From: Ectobacillus sp042610425
GTDB lineage: Bacteria > Bacillota > Bacilli > Bacillales > Bacillaceae_G
Reading direction: 5' to 3'
DNA length: 64,000 nucleotides
Assembly (NCBI RefSeq): GCF_042610425.1
Contig: NZ_JBGJZM010000001.1
Coordinates: 372,001 to 436,000 of the forward strand
A program made the position numbers and the translations under genes. Below the pieces are notes generated by a model. The model made no database searches. It worked only from the letters and a program-made list of their open reading frames with translations, and had not been told where the DNA came from. Numbering within the stretch: position 1 is the first letter of the stretch; the number at the start of each line of letters is the position of its first letter. Positions 36,983 to 45,476 of the stretch are shown piece by piece.

Positions 36983-38047
36983 TTGAAAACGATAGTGTTT
37001 ACAGGCGGAGGATCTGCTGGACATGTAACCCCGAACTTAGCACTCATTCCTACATTACAAGAACGAGGCTGGAACATACAGTACATTGGTTCAAAACAAG
37101 GGATTGAGAAGGAAATTATAGAAGGAGCGGGTGTTCCATATACGAGCATTGCTAGTGGAAAACTACGTCGCTATTTTGATTGGAAAAACTTTAAAGATCC
37201 GCTTCATGTATTAAAGGGAGTTATGGAGGCGTATTTTCTTATTCGTAAAATAAAGCCAGAAGTAATATTTTCAAAAGGCGGCTTTGTTTCTGTTCCAGTT
37301 GTTATCGCTGGTTGGATGAACAAAGTACCTGTCTTTCTACATGAATCTGATATTACCCCAGGATTGGCTAATAAAATTGCCATCCGATTTGCTTCGAAGA
37401 TATTTGTAACCTTTGAAGAAGCATTGCAGCATCTACCTGCAGGAAAAGCAATGTATACGGGATCACCTATTCGTGAAGAGATTTTACAAGGAGACCGCTA
37501 TAAAGGTTTACAATATCTGTCGTTTTCTAGTGATAAACCGGTTATTATCATAATGGGAGGAAGCTTAGGGGCAAAACGTATAAATGAGACTGTTCGTAGC
37601 CTTCTTCCTCAATTACTGGAAAGTTTTCAGATTGTACACCTTTGTGGCAAAGGAAATGTAGATGACTCTCTTACAAACAAAAGAGGTTACAAACAATTTG
37701 AATATGTTAGTAAGGAATTACCAGATGTATTAGCAGCAACCGATTTAGTTATTTCACGTGCAGGATCGAATGCAATATTTGAATTTTTAGCATTGAAGAA
37801 GCCGATGATTCTTATCCCTCTTTCAAAGGCTGCCAGTCGCGGAGATCAAATTTTAAATGCAGAGTCGTTTGAGAAAAAAGGATATTGTCATATCGTATAT
37901 GAAGAAAAACTAACGGAAAAAGAATTACTTAAAGCGGTAAATGAAGTATATGGTTATCGTCTTCGCTATAAAGAAAAAATGAAAGATTTTTCAGTACAGG
38001 GATGCATAGATCAGATAGTGGAACAAATCGAATCTGTAAAAAAATAA
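36983..38047 (+). CDS. murG: MurG-type glycosyltransferase (MurG paralogue)
   Basis: The 354-residue GT-B enzyme has the MurG signature FTGGGSAGHVTPNLAL at the N-terminus and the donor motif MGGSLGAKRINE near 190, with AGSNAIFEFLALKKPMILIPL near 255. MurG adds GlcNAc to lipid I in peptidoglycan synthesis. The gene is not in a division/cell-wall (dcw) cluster, so it is probably the second copy known from the B. cereus group. The start is TTG, 9 bases after AAAGGAG. Confidence 0.85.
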   Translation: MKTIVFTGGGSAGHVTPNLALIPTLQERGWNIQYIGSKQGIEKEIIEGAGVPYTSIASGKLRRYFDWKNFKDPLHVLKGVMEAYFLIRKIKPEVIFSKGGFVSVPVVIAGWMNKVPVFLHESDITPGLANKIAIRFASKIFVTFEEALQHLPAGKAMYTGSPIREEILQGDRYKGLQYLSFSSDKPVIIIMGGSLGAKRINETVRSLLPQLLESFQIVHLCGKGNVDDSLTNKRGYKQFEYVSKELPDVLAATDLVISRAGSNAIFEFLALKKPMILIPLSKAASRGDQILNAESFEKKGYCHIVYEEKLTEKELLKAVNEVYGYRLRYKEKMKDFSVQGCIDQIVEQIESVKK

Positions 38048-38056
38048 CAATTTAGA

Positions 38057-38098
38057 ATACAAAAGAAAAGATGTGCATGCATATCTTTTCTTTTGTAT
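38057..38098 (+). terminator. Terminator of the murG paralogue
   Basis: A perfect 16-bp stem (38057-38072 with 38083-38098) starts 10 bases after the stop. The T-rich tract lies in the right arm. Confidence 0.8.
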
Positions 38099-38243
38099 GC
38101 CAAAATGGTTACAGATGTTTTAGGATGAGGAGAAAATCTCGAAAAATAGTCGTACGATTCCTATTATTTGTGGTAAGATAACGTTGATAATATGAACGAG
38201 TATAGTGGCTATGCTAGGAGTACAGGAAACGAGGAGGACATAT

Positions 38244-38435
38244 ATGGGACTTAGTCTCTATGAAATTATTGTTGTTGTTTTTTGTTTGTTACTAGCTCTA
38301 GCGGGTTTTGTGTATTCTATGATTAAAAAATATATATACGAAAGAAAGCTGAAGCAAACGGAGATTGTAGCAGAATTAGATATATTATCAGAAAAGTTAT
38401 TAGAAAAGCAAGAACAAAAGAAAAAACTACTATAA
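38244..38435 (+). CDS. Small membrane protein of unknown function
   Basis: The 63-residue protein has one membrane helix (YEIIVVVFCLLLALAGFVYS) and a charged helical tail (ERKLKQTEIVAELDILSEKL) that may form a coiled coil. I do not recognise the family. ATG 38244 follows a GAGGAGG site. The in-frame opening from 38205 has none. The 247 bases after it show no clear gene. Confidence 0.6.
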   Translation: MGLSLYEIIVVVFCLLLALAGFVYSMIKKYIYERKLKQTEIVAELDILSEKLLEKQEQKKKLL

Positions 38436-38682
38436 TTTTTTCTATGTTATCATTGCATTCCCAATGTTTAATCTACTAATGTGTATCTTCGACATACATC
38501 CACATATCAAATGTAAAGTTTATATTTGATCCGTGCATTATCCTTCCCTTACAAAAGGGCAAGGAACCCTTCTTTATGCGTAAATATTCATTTTAATCTA
38601 TTTAATGTTTAGAATAATATAGGAAGACAGAGAAAATCGCTTTCTCATTAAACATAGACATATAATAAAAGGAGAATAGTGA

Positions 38683-39159
38683 ATGAAGGAAAATCAAGTA
38701 TTTTTAGAAGTTATACAACAAAGTGAGTCTAAACGAAATGCTTCTTTCAATCAGCTTCTATCTACTGCAAGGGAGGATGTGGAAGAGCTTGCAGATGAAG
38801 CTAGTTATGAAGCGATGATTGCGGGAGAGTATGATGATGAACTAGAAAATCTACTCGGTGAATCATTATTTCATGATTTACAAAATCGGCTGCTAGAAGA
38901 AACTAACAAAAGAGAAGCGTTGATTCAATTTATTGATGGGCTAGGCTTTCACATATTAGATTGGATTGTTGTGTTAGAAACTGAATGTGGTGTTCGTGCG
39001 GATGCCTTTACTACAGAAACAATTAAGGCTTTAGAGAAACACTTTCCTTACTTCCCTTATGTAAATGAAACTACAACAATTTTTGAAAAAACGGTACAGG
39101 AAGTTAATGAATTGCTAAAACATATAGCGGGTGAAAGTATTACATTTTTGAATGCGTAA
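38683..39159 (+). CDS. Acidic protein of unknown function
   Basis: This is a 158-residue soluble protein, mostly helical and strongly acidic (for example DDELENLLGES and EDVEELADEASYE). It has no signal peptide, membrane segment or catalytic motif that I can identify. An AAAGGAGAA site lies before the ATG. I cannot assign a family. The next small gene follows after 88 bases. Confidence 0.6.
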   Translation: MKENQVFLEVIQQSESKRNASFNQLLSTAREDVEELADEASYEAMIAGEYDDELENLLGESLFHDLQNRLLEETNKREALIQFIDGLGFHILDWIVVLETECGVRADAFTTETIKALEKHFPYFPYVNETTTIFEKTVQEVNELLKHIAGESITFLNA

Positions 39160-39247
39160 AGAGGCGCATTCTTTTTTTTTGATAGGGACTATTTTTCTTT
39201 CTTCAACATATATATACAGAATGAAGACTGAAAAAGAGGTGAAACCA

Positions 39248-39454
39248 TTGAATTTTGACATTATCGGACAAAAAGCATACATCAGTTATGGACCCTATCA
39301 AAATCAGCTTGGTGTAGTGCAAGAAGGAAATGGACCTTCGTATACATTAGAAATTGGAAATCAAGTAAGTGTTAGTGTGGAATTAAAAGATCTCATACTT
39401 GTTGATGTAGATTATCGTAAATTTCATGAGTGGTGTGAACAAAACGGAATATAA
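39248..39454 (+). CDS. Small protein of unknown function (TTG start)
   Basis: The protein has about 68 residues, beginning NFDIIGQKAYISYGPYQNQL and ending EWCEQNGI. Alternating hydrophobic residues suggest a small beta-barrel fold. I start it at TTG 39248 because AGAGGTGA lies 5 bases ahead. The longer frame from 39152 starts inside the previous gene and its leader (HSFFLIGTIFLSSTYIYR) has no ribosome binding site. The family is not recognised. Confidence 0.5.
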   Translation: MNFDIIGQKAYISYGPYQNQLGVVQEGNGPSYTLEIGNQVSVSVELKDLILVDVDYRKFHEWCEQNGI

Positions 39455-39534
39455 AAATGGGCGTTAATAATCTATGGAGAAAAGGGACAGGTTGTTTTTC
39501 CCTACACCTTATATTGTTGGAAAAACCGAAAAAT

Positions 39535-39591
39535 CCTCAGCAGAGATAATGGGCCGTTAGTATGAAAAGGACCTGAAAGCTTCTGCTGAGG
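39535..39591 (+). repeat. Inverted repeat in the 39.5 kb gap
   Basis: CCTCAGCAGA (39535-39544) pairs perfectly with 39582-39591 across a 37-base loop. It lies in a 222-base gap and overlaps a possible broken helix-turn-helix frame. No T-run follows, so it is not a normal terminator. Confidence 0.35.
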
Positions 39592-39710
39592 GGTTGCTTC
39601 AAGTTAGCATACATCGGGTAAAGAACTTTATACGGGAATGTTAATTAATAAAATACGGTTAAGTAAAAACGTTTTATTAGTGAGGAATGCCTGGAACGAG
39701 TAAAAACGTT
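39561..39710 (+). pseudogene. Possible broken helix-turn-helix gene
   Basis: One frame reads YEKDLKASAEGLLQVSIHRV and KNFIREC, then a stop at 39642-39644. A second frame then reads LINKIRLSKNVLLVRN. The two parts resemble the end of an AraC-type regulator (VSxRxLxxxIxE, then INxIRLxKAxxLL), but the spacing is shortened and the frame is shifted. This is a weak likeness from reading only. Confidence 0.25.
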
Positions 39711-39919
39711 GTATAGTATGTAAACCCAATAAAAAAGATAGTTAGATAAGTACCAAAAATATAAAGATAGATACGTTCTGATAAGTTTAAATAGCTAAGA
39801 AGAATAAAAAATCCTGTCTGTACGAAAAAGAGTAAGGCGGCAGTCTTCATATCTCCTAAAAAGAACATGACAGAAAATATTCCTGTCCAGAAGCCTAGAA
39901 CGCGAAACATGCGATTCAT
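39677..39919 (-). CDS. DUF2626 membrane protein (YqgY-like)
   Basis: The 80-residue protein begins MNRMFRVLGFWTGIFSVMFF and has about three hydrophobic helices. It matches the YqgY/DUF2626 family almost throughout (FTYYTTF, GDMKTAALLFF). The function is unknown. The start follows a GGGGGGATGAT site. An in-frame extension to 39952 has no supporting site. Confidence 0.82.
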   Translation of the reverse strand: MNRMFRVLGFWTGIFSVMFFLGDMKTAALLFFVQTGFFILLSYLNLSERIYLYIFGTYLTIFFIGFTYYTTFLLVPGIPH

Positions 39920-40012
39920 ATCATCCCCCCATATAAGAACATATATCATCAATTTAAATTATATTCCATTTTTCACATAATTGTAAATGTTTAAAATAAT
40001 TGTATGAAAAAG

Positions 40013-40049
40013 AAGGACAAAAAAGATAGAAAACTCTTTTTTTGTCCTT
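40013..40049. terminator. Terminator after the SufR-like gene
   Basis: A perfect 12-bp stem (40013-40024 with 40038-40049) follows the minus-strand gene at 40058-40759, and the outer A/T runs suit both directions. Confidence 0.75.
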
Positions 40050-40057
40050 TGCCTGAG

Positions 40058-40759
40058 TTATTGATGTACTTGAAGCTTATACTCACAAGCTTTACAACCT
40101 CGTAATATGTCTTCTTTACGATCTAGTTCAAATTCTGAAAATAATGTTTCAAATATTCCATTCATCATCTCACCGTGCATATTACAAACATCATCGTAAT
40201 GTTCAGGTGATATTTCCTTAAATGGGCAGTTGTAAACTTGATAGTAAACCTTATTCTCACTTTCATTTATTTCAAATTCAGGAGTTAAACCAGCTGTGGT
40301 AAAAGCATCCTTTGCAATATTTATTTTATCAGCAAGAGAAAGCTTGTCTTCCGTAATTTCAAGACGATGAAGATAACGGCTCATGAGTTCTTTTCCAAAT
40401 TTCTTTCCTGTTTCAAATAAGGCTTGTTTTCCAGCTTCTCCTAGCTGCAATAAGGATTCTAGTGCAACCTGTGAAAGTAATTGGTAATCGCGAAATGGAA
40501 ATTGAAGTTGAATAACTTCATTCGACAAACGATAAAGGCGACTTGGACGGCCTCCTTTTCCTGTTTTCTTTGTATCGGATAATAGCATGGATACATCCTC
40601 TAGCTTTGTTAAATGAAGTCTTGCGACATTGGGATGAATATTAAAGTTGTCGGCAATTTCTTGAACGGTTACATCGTCATGCTTTTTGGATATATATTGA
40701 TAAATGTAGAATCTTGTAGGATCAGACAATACACTAGTTACTTTTAATGCTTGCTCCAT
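40058..40759 (-). CDS. SufR-like helix-turn-helix regulator with four cysteines
   Basis: The 233-residue protein has an N-terminal winged helix (SVLSDPTRFYIYQYISKK, DNFNIHPNVARLHLTKLED) and a C-terminal sensor domain. Cysteines 178, 192, 222 and 225 (YNCPFKE, DDVCNMHGE, GCKACEYKL) match the Fe-S-binding pattern of SufR-type repressors. I infer an Fe-S or redox sensor, but no suf or isc genes are nearby. The start at ATG 40759 follows AAAGGTGGAG. The target genes are unknown. Confidence 0.75.
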   Translation of the reverse strand: MEQALKVTSVLSDPTRFYIYQYISKKHDDVTVQEIADNFNIHPNVARLHLTKLEDVSMLLSDTKKTGKGGRPSRLYRLSNEVIQLQFPFRDYQLLSQVALESLLQLGEAGKQALFETGKKFGKELMSRYLHRLEITEDKLSLADKINIAKDAFTTAGLTPEFEINESENKVYYQVYNCPFKEISPEHYDDVCNMHGEMMNGIFETLFSEFELDRKEDILRGCKACEYKLQVHQ

Positions 40760-40982
40760 TATAATCTCCACCTTTTAAACTTTATCAAGAATACAAATAT
40801 TATAATATAGAAAATGTTTATAATAAGGGTTTTAGACGATGATTCATGAATTGTTCATATTTGCACATACTTTACTATTTTATCTAAAACAAAATAATAC
40901 ATTCTTTAATGAGAGAAGCAATATTAGGAAATTTTCTTTTATTTTGAATTGTGGTATATAGAGAAGGAGGAGGCGATAAGCG

Positions 40983-42029
40983 ATGAATAGCGTCAAGCGG
41001 TTTGCAGATGAAATTATTAAAGAAGCCTATGAGTTGAAAGCATCTGATATCCATATCGTACCGCGTCAACATGATGCAGTTATCGAGCTACGGATGGATC
41101 GAGACCTAGCAACAAGGCATGTCATTGCAAAGGCATTTTCCGAACGACTTGTTTCTCACTTTAAGTTTCTGGGATCGATGGACATCGGGGAAAAACGTAA
41201 GCCGCAAAATGGGGCATTAGAAATTCAATTTGGGGATGCTTTTATAGGATTACGATTATCTACACTCCCTACTTTAAATGATGAGAGTTTAGTTATTCGT
41301 ATTCATCCTCAGGTAAATGTGCCTCCCTTATCACAGCTTTCGATGTTTCCAAATTCGGCTAAAACGTTAGTTTCGTTTTTAAAACATTCGCATGGGTTGC
41401 TTATATTTACGGGTCCAACAGGGTCGGGGAAAACAACAACGATGTATTCTTTACTCCAAACAGCGCAGCGGGAACTAAAAAGAAGAATTGTAACGCTTGA
41501 AGATCCGGTCGAAAAAAGAAGTGATGGGATGCTACAAATTCAAATTAATGAAAGGGCAGGCGTCACGTATGCTGCTGGCTTAAAGGCTATCCTTCGTCAT
41601 GATCCCGATATCATTTTGGTTGGTGAAATTCGGGATGAAGAAACAGCTAAAGTTGCTGTACGTGCGAGTTTAACAGGTCATCTAGTGATGACAACTCTTC
41701 ATACGAATGATGCAAAGGGAGCCATACTACGATTGCTTGACTTTCATATTACGCAAGCTGAAGTCGAACAATCATTACTGGCAGTAGCTGCACAACGGTT
41801 AGTTGAAATGAAATGTCCTTTTTGCAAAGGAAACTGTTCTTCACTATGTAAGAAAATGCGAAAAGTGCGGCGATTAAGTGTGTATGAGCTATTGTATGGG
41901 CAAGACTTAAAAAAGGTTCTACAGGAGGCTCGGGGAGAGAAAGCAGACTATCATTATCTAACACTTTCGAAGATGATGAGCAGAGGATATGCTCTGGGGT
42001 TTATTAATAAGGATTCTCTTTCACAATGA
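40983..42029 (+). CDS. comGA: Competence pilus ATPase ComGA
   Basis: The 348-residue member of the type II/IV secretion ATPase family powers the competence pseudopilus that brings DNA to the membrane. Walker A is GPTGSGKTT (near 142), the Asp box TLEDPVE and Walker B DPDIILVGEIRDEET (near 215) follow, then the His box TGHLVMTTLHTN. A GAGGAGG site precedes the ATG. It overlaps comGB by 4 bases. I found no clear ComK box upstream. Confidence 0.93.
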   Translation: MNSVKRFADEIIKEAYELKASDIHIVPRQHDAVIELRMDRDLATRHVIAKAFSERLVSHFKFLGSMDIGEKRKPQNGALEIQFGDAFIGLRLSTLPTLNDESLVIRIHPQVNVPPLSQLSMFPNSAKTLVSFLKHSHGLLIFTGPTGSGKTTTMYSLLQTAQRELKRRIVTLEDPVEKRSDGMLQIQINERAGVTYAAGLKAILRHDPDIILVGEIRDEETAKVAVRASLTGHLVMTTLHTNDAKGAILRLLDFHITQAEVEQSLLAVAAQRLVEMKCPFCKGNCSSLCKKMRKVRRLSVYELLYGQDLKKVLQEARGEKADYHYLTLSKMMSRGYALGFINKDSLSQ

Positions 42030-43045
42030 AATGGAGGCTGAAAGAGCAAGCTGGGCTACTGAAACAACTAGCCAATCTGTTAGAAAAAGGGTATTCGCTT
42101 ATGCACTCCTTTGAGTTTTCCATACTTATGCTAAAGGAACCGAAAAAGTCTCAATTACAAGAAGGAATTGAAGAATTGAAAAAGGGGAGCAGTCTTCATG
42201 CTGTCTTTTCCAATCTTTCTTTTCACTCAGATATCCTCGGTTATCTGTATTTCGCAGAACAACACGGAGATATCGTCCATGCACTTCGCCGAAGCTGTAC
42301 GATGATGGAACGTAAAGTCATTCATGCAAGCAAACTGCAAAAGGCGCTCCACTATCCTGCCTTTCTCTTACTATTACTTACAGGAATGGTATTACTCTTC
42401 AATTCAGTTTTGATACCTCAGTTTTCAAGTCTGTATCAATCAATACGATCTCCGTCTCCTCTTTCTGAAGGTGTCCTAACGATTTTAAAGTTTCTTCCCA
42501 GTTTATTCTTAGTCTTCTTTGTGATTGTATTTATAGCTGTACTAGCGTATTACATTGCAGTAAAAAGCCTTCACCCTTTCGTAAGAATGAAGTTGATGAT
42601 GGGAATTCCTATCGTTCGTAGTTTTATTATCTCCTATAATTCTCACTATTTTTCCGAACAAGTAAGTAGCTTATTACAGGGAGGTTTGTCAGTAAAGGAA
42701 GTATTTCAATTTATTGAAATGCAACCTCATCATTCCTTCTTTCGATGGGAAGCACAGGAAATAAGGAAGCTTCTTGAAACGGGAGAAAAACTCGATGATG
42801 TTCTTCGTAATAAACAGTATTACGAAAAAGAACTTCCCTACGTCGTAACTCATGGACAAGCAAGTGGAAATTTAGGAAAGGAGCTTGCCGATTATAGTGA
42901 GGTGGCGGTAGAAAAGGTTGAGCAATTAGTTAATCGCTGTCTTAGTATTGTACAACCCATTTTATTTTCCATTATTGGCATTGTGATTGTGATGATGTAT
43001 TTGGCGATGTTACTGCCCATGTTTACGATGTTAAATTCTATGTAG
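42026..43045 (+). CDS. comGB: Competence pilus membrane protein ComGB
   Basis: The 339-residue polytopic protein is the GspF/PilC-type platform of the competence pseudopilus. It has the two repeated T2SSF halves, each with AExxG-like features (YFAEQHGDIVHALRRS near 74 and THGQASGNLGKELADYSE near 278), and three long hydrophobic segments. It sits between comGA and comGC as in other bacilli. Confidence 0.92.
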   Translation: MKWRLKEQAGLLKQLANLLEKGYSLMHSFEFSILMLKEPKKSQLQEGIEELKKGSSLHAVFSNLSFHSDILGYLYFAEQHGDIVHALRRSCTMMERKVIHASKLQKALHYPAFLLLLLTGMVLLFNSVLIPQFSSLYQSIRSPSPLSEGVLTILKFLPSLFLVFFVIVFIAVLAYYIAVKSLHPFVRMKLMMGIPIVRSFIISYNSHYFSEQVSSLLQGGLSVKEVFQFIEMQPHHSFFRWEAQEIRKLLETGEKLDDVLRNKQYYEKELPYVVTHGQASGNLGKELADYSEVAVEKVEQLVNRCLSIVQPILFSIIGIVIVMMYLAMLLPMFTMLNSM

Positions 43046-43056
43046 GGGGTAAAGGT

Positions 43057-43359
43057 ATGAATGAAAAGGGATTTACTCTGTTAGAAATGTTACTCGTTCT
43101 CGTTATTATTTCGGTGTTGCTCTTGTTAATTATTCCGAATGTTGTAAAGCAAAGAGAAACGGTAAATAAAAAAGGTTGCGAAGCGATTGTTCGATCAACA
43201 GAATCTCAAGTGCAGGCCTATCAGCTTGATAACGGTACATTGCCGTCCATTCAGGACCTGTCTTCAGGAAAATATATTTCTACAACAACATGTCCAGATG
43301 GGCGAGTTCTTACCGTGCAATTAGATGGATCGGTTATTGCAGGAAATGGTACAAATTAA
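43057..43359 (+). CDS. comGC: Major competence pseudopilin ComGC
   Basis: The 100-residue prepilin has the leader cleavage site KGFTLLEML (Gly5-Phe6) and the hydrophobic helix LLEMLLVLVIISVLLLLIIP. ComC peptidase would cut it. Two later cysteines (KKGCEAI and TTTCPDG) match the intramolecular disulfide known for ComGC. A GGGGG-rich site precedes the ATG. Confidence 0.93.
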   Translation: MNEKGFTLLEMLLVLVIISVLLLLIIPNVVKQRETVNKKGCEAIVRSTESQVQAYQLDNGTLPSIQDLSSGKYISTTTCPDGRVLTVQLDGSVIAGNGTN

Positions 43360-43789
43360 GCAAAGGAAAGAAGCGGGATTTACCCTTTTGGAATCAATTT
43401 TTGTTTTGTCGGTTGTTTCTCTCATTGCTTTAGTCGCAGTTGGTATCTTTCCAAAGTTTGAGGAGAAGAAAGGAGAGAAGTTTCTAGAGCAATTTCGCCG
43501 TGATGTTGTTTTTATGCAACAATCTGCAATGAGTCATAGTACTCGTCATAAACTACACTTTCTACCAACAAATCACCAATATGTGATTACAAATGAAATG
43601 GAAACGATACTCGTTCGGAATTATGATCACCAACTATCGGTAGAACTGGATACGTTATCAAGTCCTCTTATATACGGAGCAGATGGAAACATAAATAAAG
43701 GTGGAACGATGTATGTATCATTTAAATCCAAAAAATATAAAGTCGTTTTTCAACTGGGGGAAGGTAGATTTTCGTATTACCTTACATGA
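43346..43789 (+). CDS. comGD: Minor competence pseudopilin ComGD
   Basis: The 147-residue protein has the prepilin motif EAGFTLLES and a hydrophobic helix (IFVLSVVSLIALVAVGIF). It overlaps the end of comGC by 14 bases at ATG 43346. In B. subtilis ComGD is one of the minor pseudopilins needed for transformation. Confidence 0.85.
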   Translation: MVQIKQRKEAGFTLLESIFVLSVVSLIALVAVGIFPKFEEKKGEKFLEQFRRDVVFMQQSAMSHSTRHKLHFLPTNHQYVITNEMETILVRNYDHQLSVELDTLSSPLIYGADGNINKGGTMYVSFKSKKYKVVFQLGEGRFSYYLT

Positions 43790-44111
43790 AAAAGGGGCTA
43801 TTTTAGTGGAGATGCTTGCATCATTAAGTATTCTACTCGTAATATGTACACTCATTGTTCCGCAAACCATGTTGCTTCTTAAAGAGGCAAGGCATACAAA
43901 GATGCGCCATATTGCAAATGAAATTATAAGGGAAGAGCTTGTGTTGATGCATAACGAAACAAGTCAGGATTTCTCAATTGAAAAGGAGGGTGTAATGTAC
44001 TTCATTCAAATTGAAAACAGCTACGAAGATAGCGATAAACGTATTTGCGTTAACTGGTTTGATGCAAATCAACAAAACCAAAGTAGGTGTGAACGTGTTC
44101 GCAATAGTTAA
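43713..44111 (+). CDS. comGE: Minor competence pseudopilin ComGE
   Basis: The 132-residue protein has the prepilin site HEKGAILVEMLAS and a hydrophobic helix (LSILLVICTLIVPQTMLLL). ATG 43713 has a strong AAAGGTGG site (43698-43704), which makes the leader about 28 residues, longer than usual, and overlaps comGD by 77 bases. A start nearer the cleavage site would need ATT 43776. The C-terminal part has the pair CVNWFDANQQNQSRC. Confidence 0.78.
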   Translation: MYHLNPKNIKSFFNWGKVDFRITLHEKGAILVEMLASLSILLVICTLIVPQTMLLLKEARHTKMRHIANEIIREELVLMHNETSQDFSIEKEGVMYFIQIENSYEDSDKRICVNWFDANQQNQSRCERVRNS

Positions 44112-44532
44112 ACGAGAGCATGGATTTACATTTTTCGAAATGTTACTTTGTCTATCGTTACTGCTGCTGTTAGCCATGCTTGCTCCGCATATATTACCCA
44201 AGCATCTTATAGCTACAGAAAAGAAATTTCTTGATTTTGAATGGGCATTATGTTTGGAGCAAATGCAAATGGAATTTCGAGAAGCAACTGTAGTGAAAAC
44301 ATTGCCTAACAAGTTGATTCTTCAGAAAGACGATGGGCAAGTTATAACGTTTGAAAGAAGTGGAAATCAAATCATTCGGCGCGTTGATGAAAAGGGGTAT
44401 GAAATTATATTACAGCACATTACAAGCGTTACATTCGAGTTACAGTCCATATCACTCCGTGTTCGTGTTAATGACATAGATATGCAAACGCATAGTGGGA
44501 TGATTACACGGTTTTTCCCTTTTCAGGTATAA
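44095..44532 (+). CDS. comGF: Minor competence pseudopilin ComGF
   Basis: The 145-residue protein starts at GTG (VFAIVKREHGFTFFEML) with an AGTAGGTG site 5 bases ahead. It has the prepilin Gly-Phe site and a hydrophobic helix LSLLLLLAMLAPHIL. It overlaps the end of comGE by 17 bases. In other bacilli ComGF is part of the pseudopilus tip. Confidence 0.82.
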   Translation: MFAIVKREHGFTFFEMLLCLSLLLLLAMLAPHILPKHLIATEKKFLDFEWALCLEQMQMEFREATVVKTLPNKLILQKDDGQVITFERSGNQIIRRVDEKGYEIILQHITSVTFELQSISLRVRVNDIDMQTHSGMITRFFPFQV

Positions 44533-44534
44533 GA

Positions 44535-44897
44535 ATGAGATATACAAAAGGATTTACAATGCCATTTACTCTTGCTTTTTCTTTGTTTTTGATATCGGTG
44601 CTGATTCATACAGCTAATTTGTTTTTGTTAGAGAAAAAATTTTATTTTGAAGCTGAACAAATGCTCCGTTTGGATGTCTTAATGCATAACGGAATACAGG
44701 ATTTGAAGAACAGTAACAACGATTTGCAGCGAAGTACATTCCATTACGAACAAGGGGAGGTAAGCATAGATACTATAGGTTCTCCTCTTACATTCGTATC
44801 GATTACATGTAAAACATGGGAAAAAAGAACATATAAAGCGAAATTTCAGTATAATAAAGATACAAAAGAAATAACGAAATGGCATGAAGAGAGGTAA
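44535..44897 (+). CDS. comGG: Minor competence protein ComGG
   Basis: The 120-residue protein has a short basic start (MRYTKGFTMPFTLAFSLFLI) with a pseudopilin-like hydrophobic helix and a soluble tail with one cysteine. It matches ComGG by position at the end of the comG operon. It follows comGF after 2 bases, so the whole comGA-GG set is one transcript. Confidence 0.82.
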   Translation: MRYTKGFTMPFTLAFSLFLISVLIHTANLFLLEKKFYFEAEQMLRLDVLMHNGIQDLKNSNNDLQRSTFHYEQGEVSIDTIGSPLTFVSITCKTWEKRTYKAKFQYNKDTKEITKWHEER

Positions 44898-44901
44898 AAC
44901 G

Positions 44902-45396
44902 ATGAAGGCTTTATACATCACTGGCTTTATGGGATCTGGAAAAACAACAATTGGAAAAGAACTTGCTATGCGATGGAATGTTCCAGTTATGGATACGGAT
45001 GAAGAAATTGAAAGAAAAGCAGGGAAACCAATTTCAGCTATTTTTCACGACGAAGGAGAGGATACATTTCGTTCTTACGAGTCGGACATGCTACAGTCAT
45101 TACCATGTGAAAATGTCATTATAACAACAGGTGGTGGAATTGTAATAAGGGAGAAAAATCGAGAGTGGATGAAGGAGCATGGAATTATTTTGTATTTATA
45201 TTGTGATCTTTCTAGCATTGTAGAAAGATTAGAAGGAGATACATCTAGACCATTGTTTAAAAATTCCGAAGTATTCAGCGAGCTTTTTGAGACTCGGCAG
45301 AAATGGTATGAGGAGGCAACATATACCATAGATACAACGAATAAGGAAATAAATTTTATTATAGAAGAGATTGAAGCTTGCTTAAAAAACCACTAA
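44902..45396 (+). CDS. aroK: Shikimate kinase AroK
   Basis: The 164-residue kinase phosphorylates shikimate in aromatic amino-acid synthesis. It has the P-loop GFMGSGKTTIG (near 8), MDTDEEIERKAGKPI with the substrate Asp (near 32), TTGGGIVIR (near 78) and the lid Arg in TSRPLFKN. It starts at ATG 44902, 4 bases after comGG, with an AGAGGT site inside comGG. It may be read through from the comG operon. Confidence 0.92.
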   Translation: MKALYITGFMGSGKTTIGKELAMRWNVPVMDTDEEIERKAGKPISAIFHDEGEDTFRSYESDMLQSLPCENVIITTGGGIVIREKNREWMKEHGIILYLYCDLSSIVERLEGDTSRPLFKNSEVFSELFETRQKWYEEATYTIDTTNKEINFIIEEIEACLKNH

Positions 45397-45476
45397 GTAG
45401 TCCATACTATAAATAATCATTCTCTCAGTTGTTTACAAATTATTGGAGAATAAAAATATTTATGGTGGTGAGCAGG

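Noticed and set aside
38127..38183. An 18-codon frame reading MRRKSRKIVVRFLLFVVR
   Set aside because: It looks like the start of a membrane protein but stops at once and has no supporting site; too short to call.
38555..38580. GC-containing repeats CCCTT/AAGGG in the gap before 38683
   Set aside because: The pairing is short and no T-run follows; probably chance.
40775..40982. ComK boxes before comGA
   Set aside because: The region is AT-rich with A and T runs, but no pair of AAAA-N5-TTTT boxes with the right spacing could be placed.
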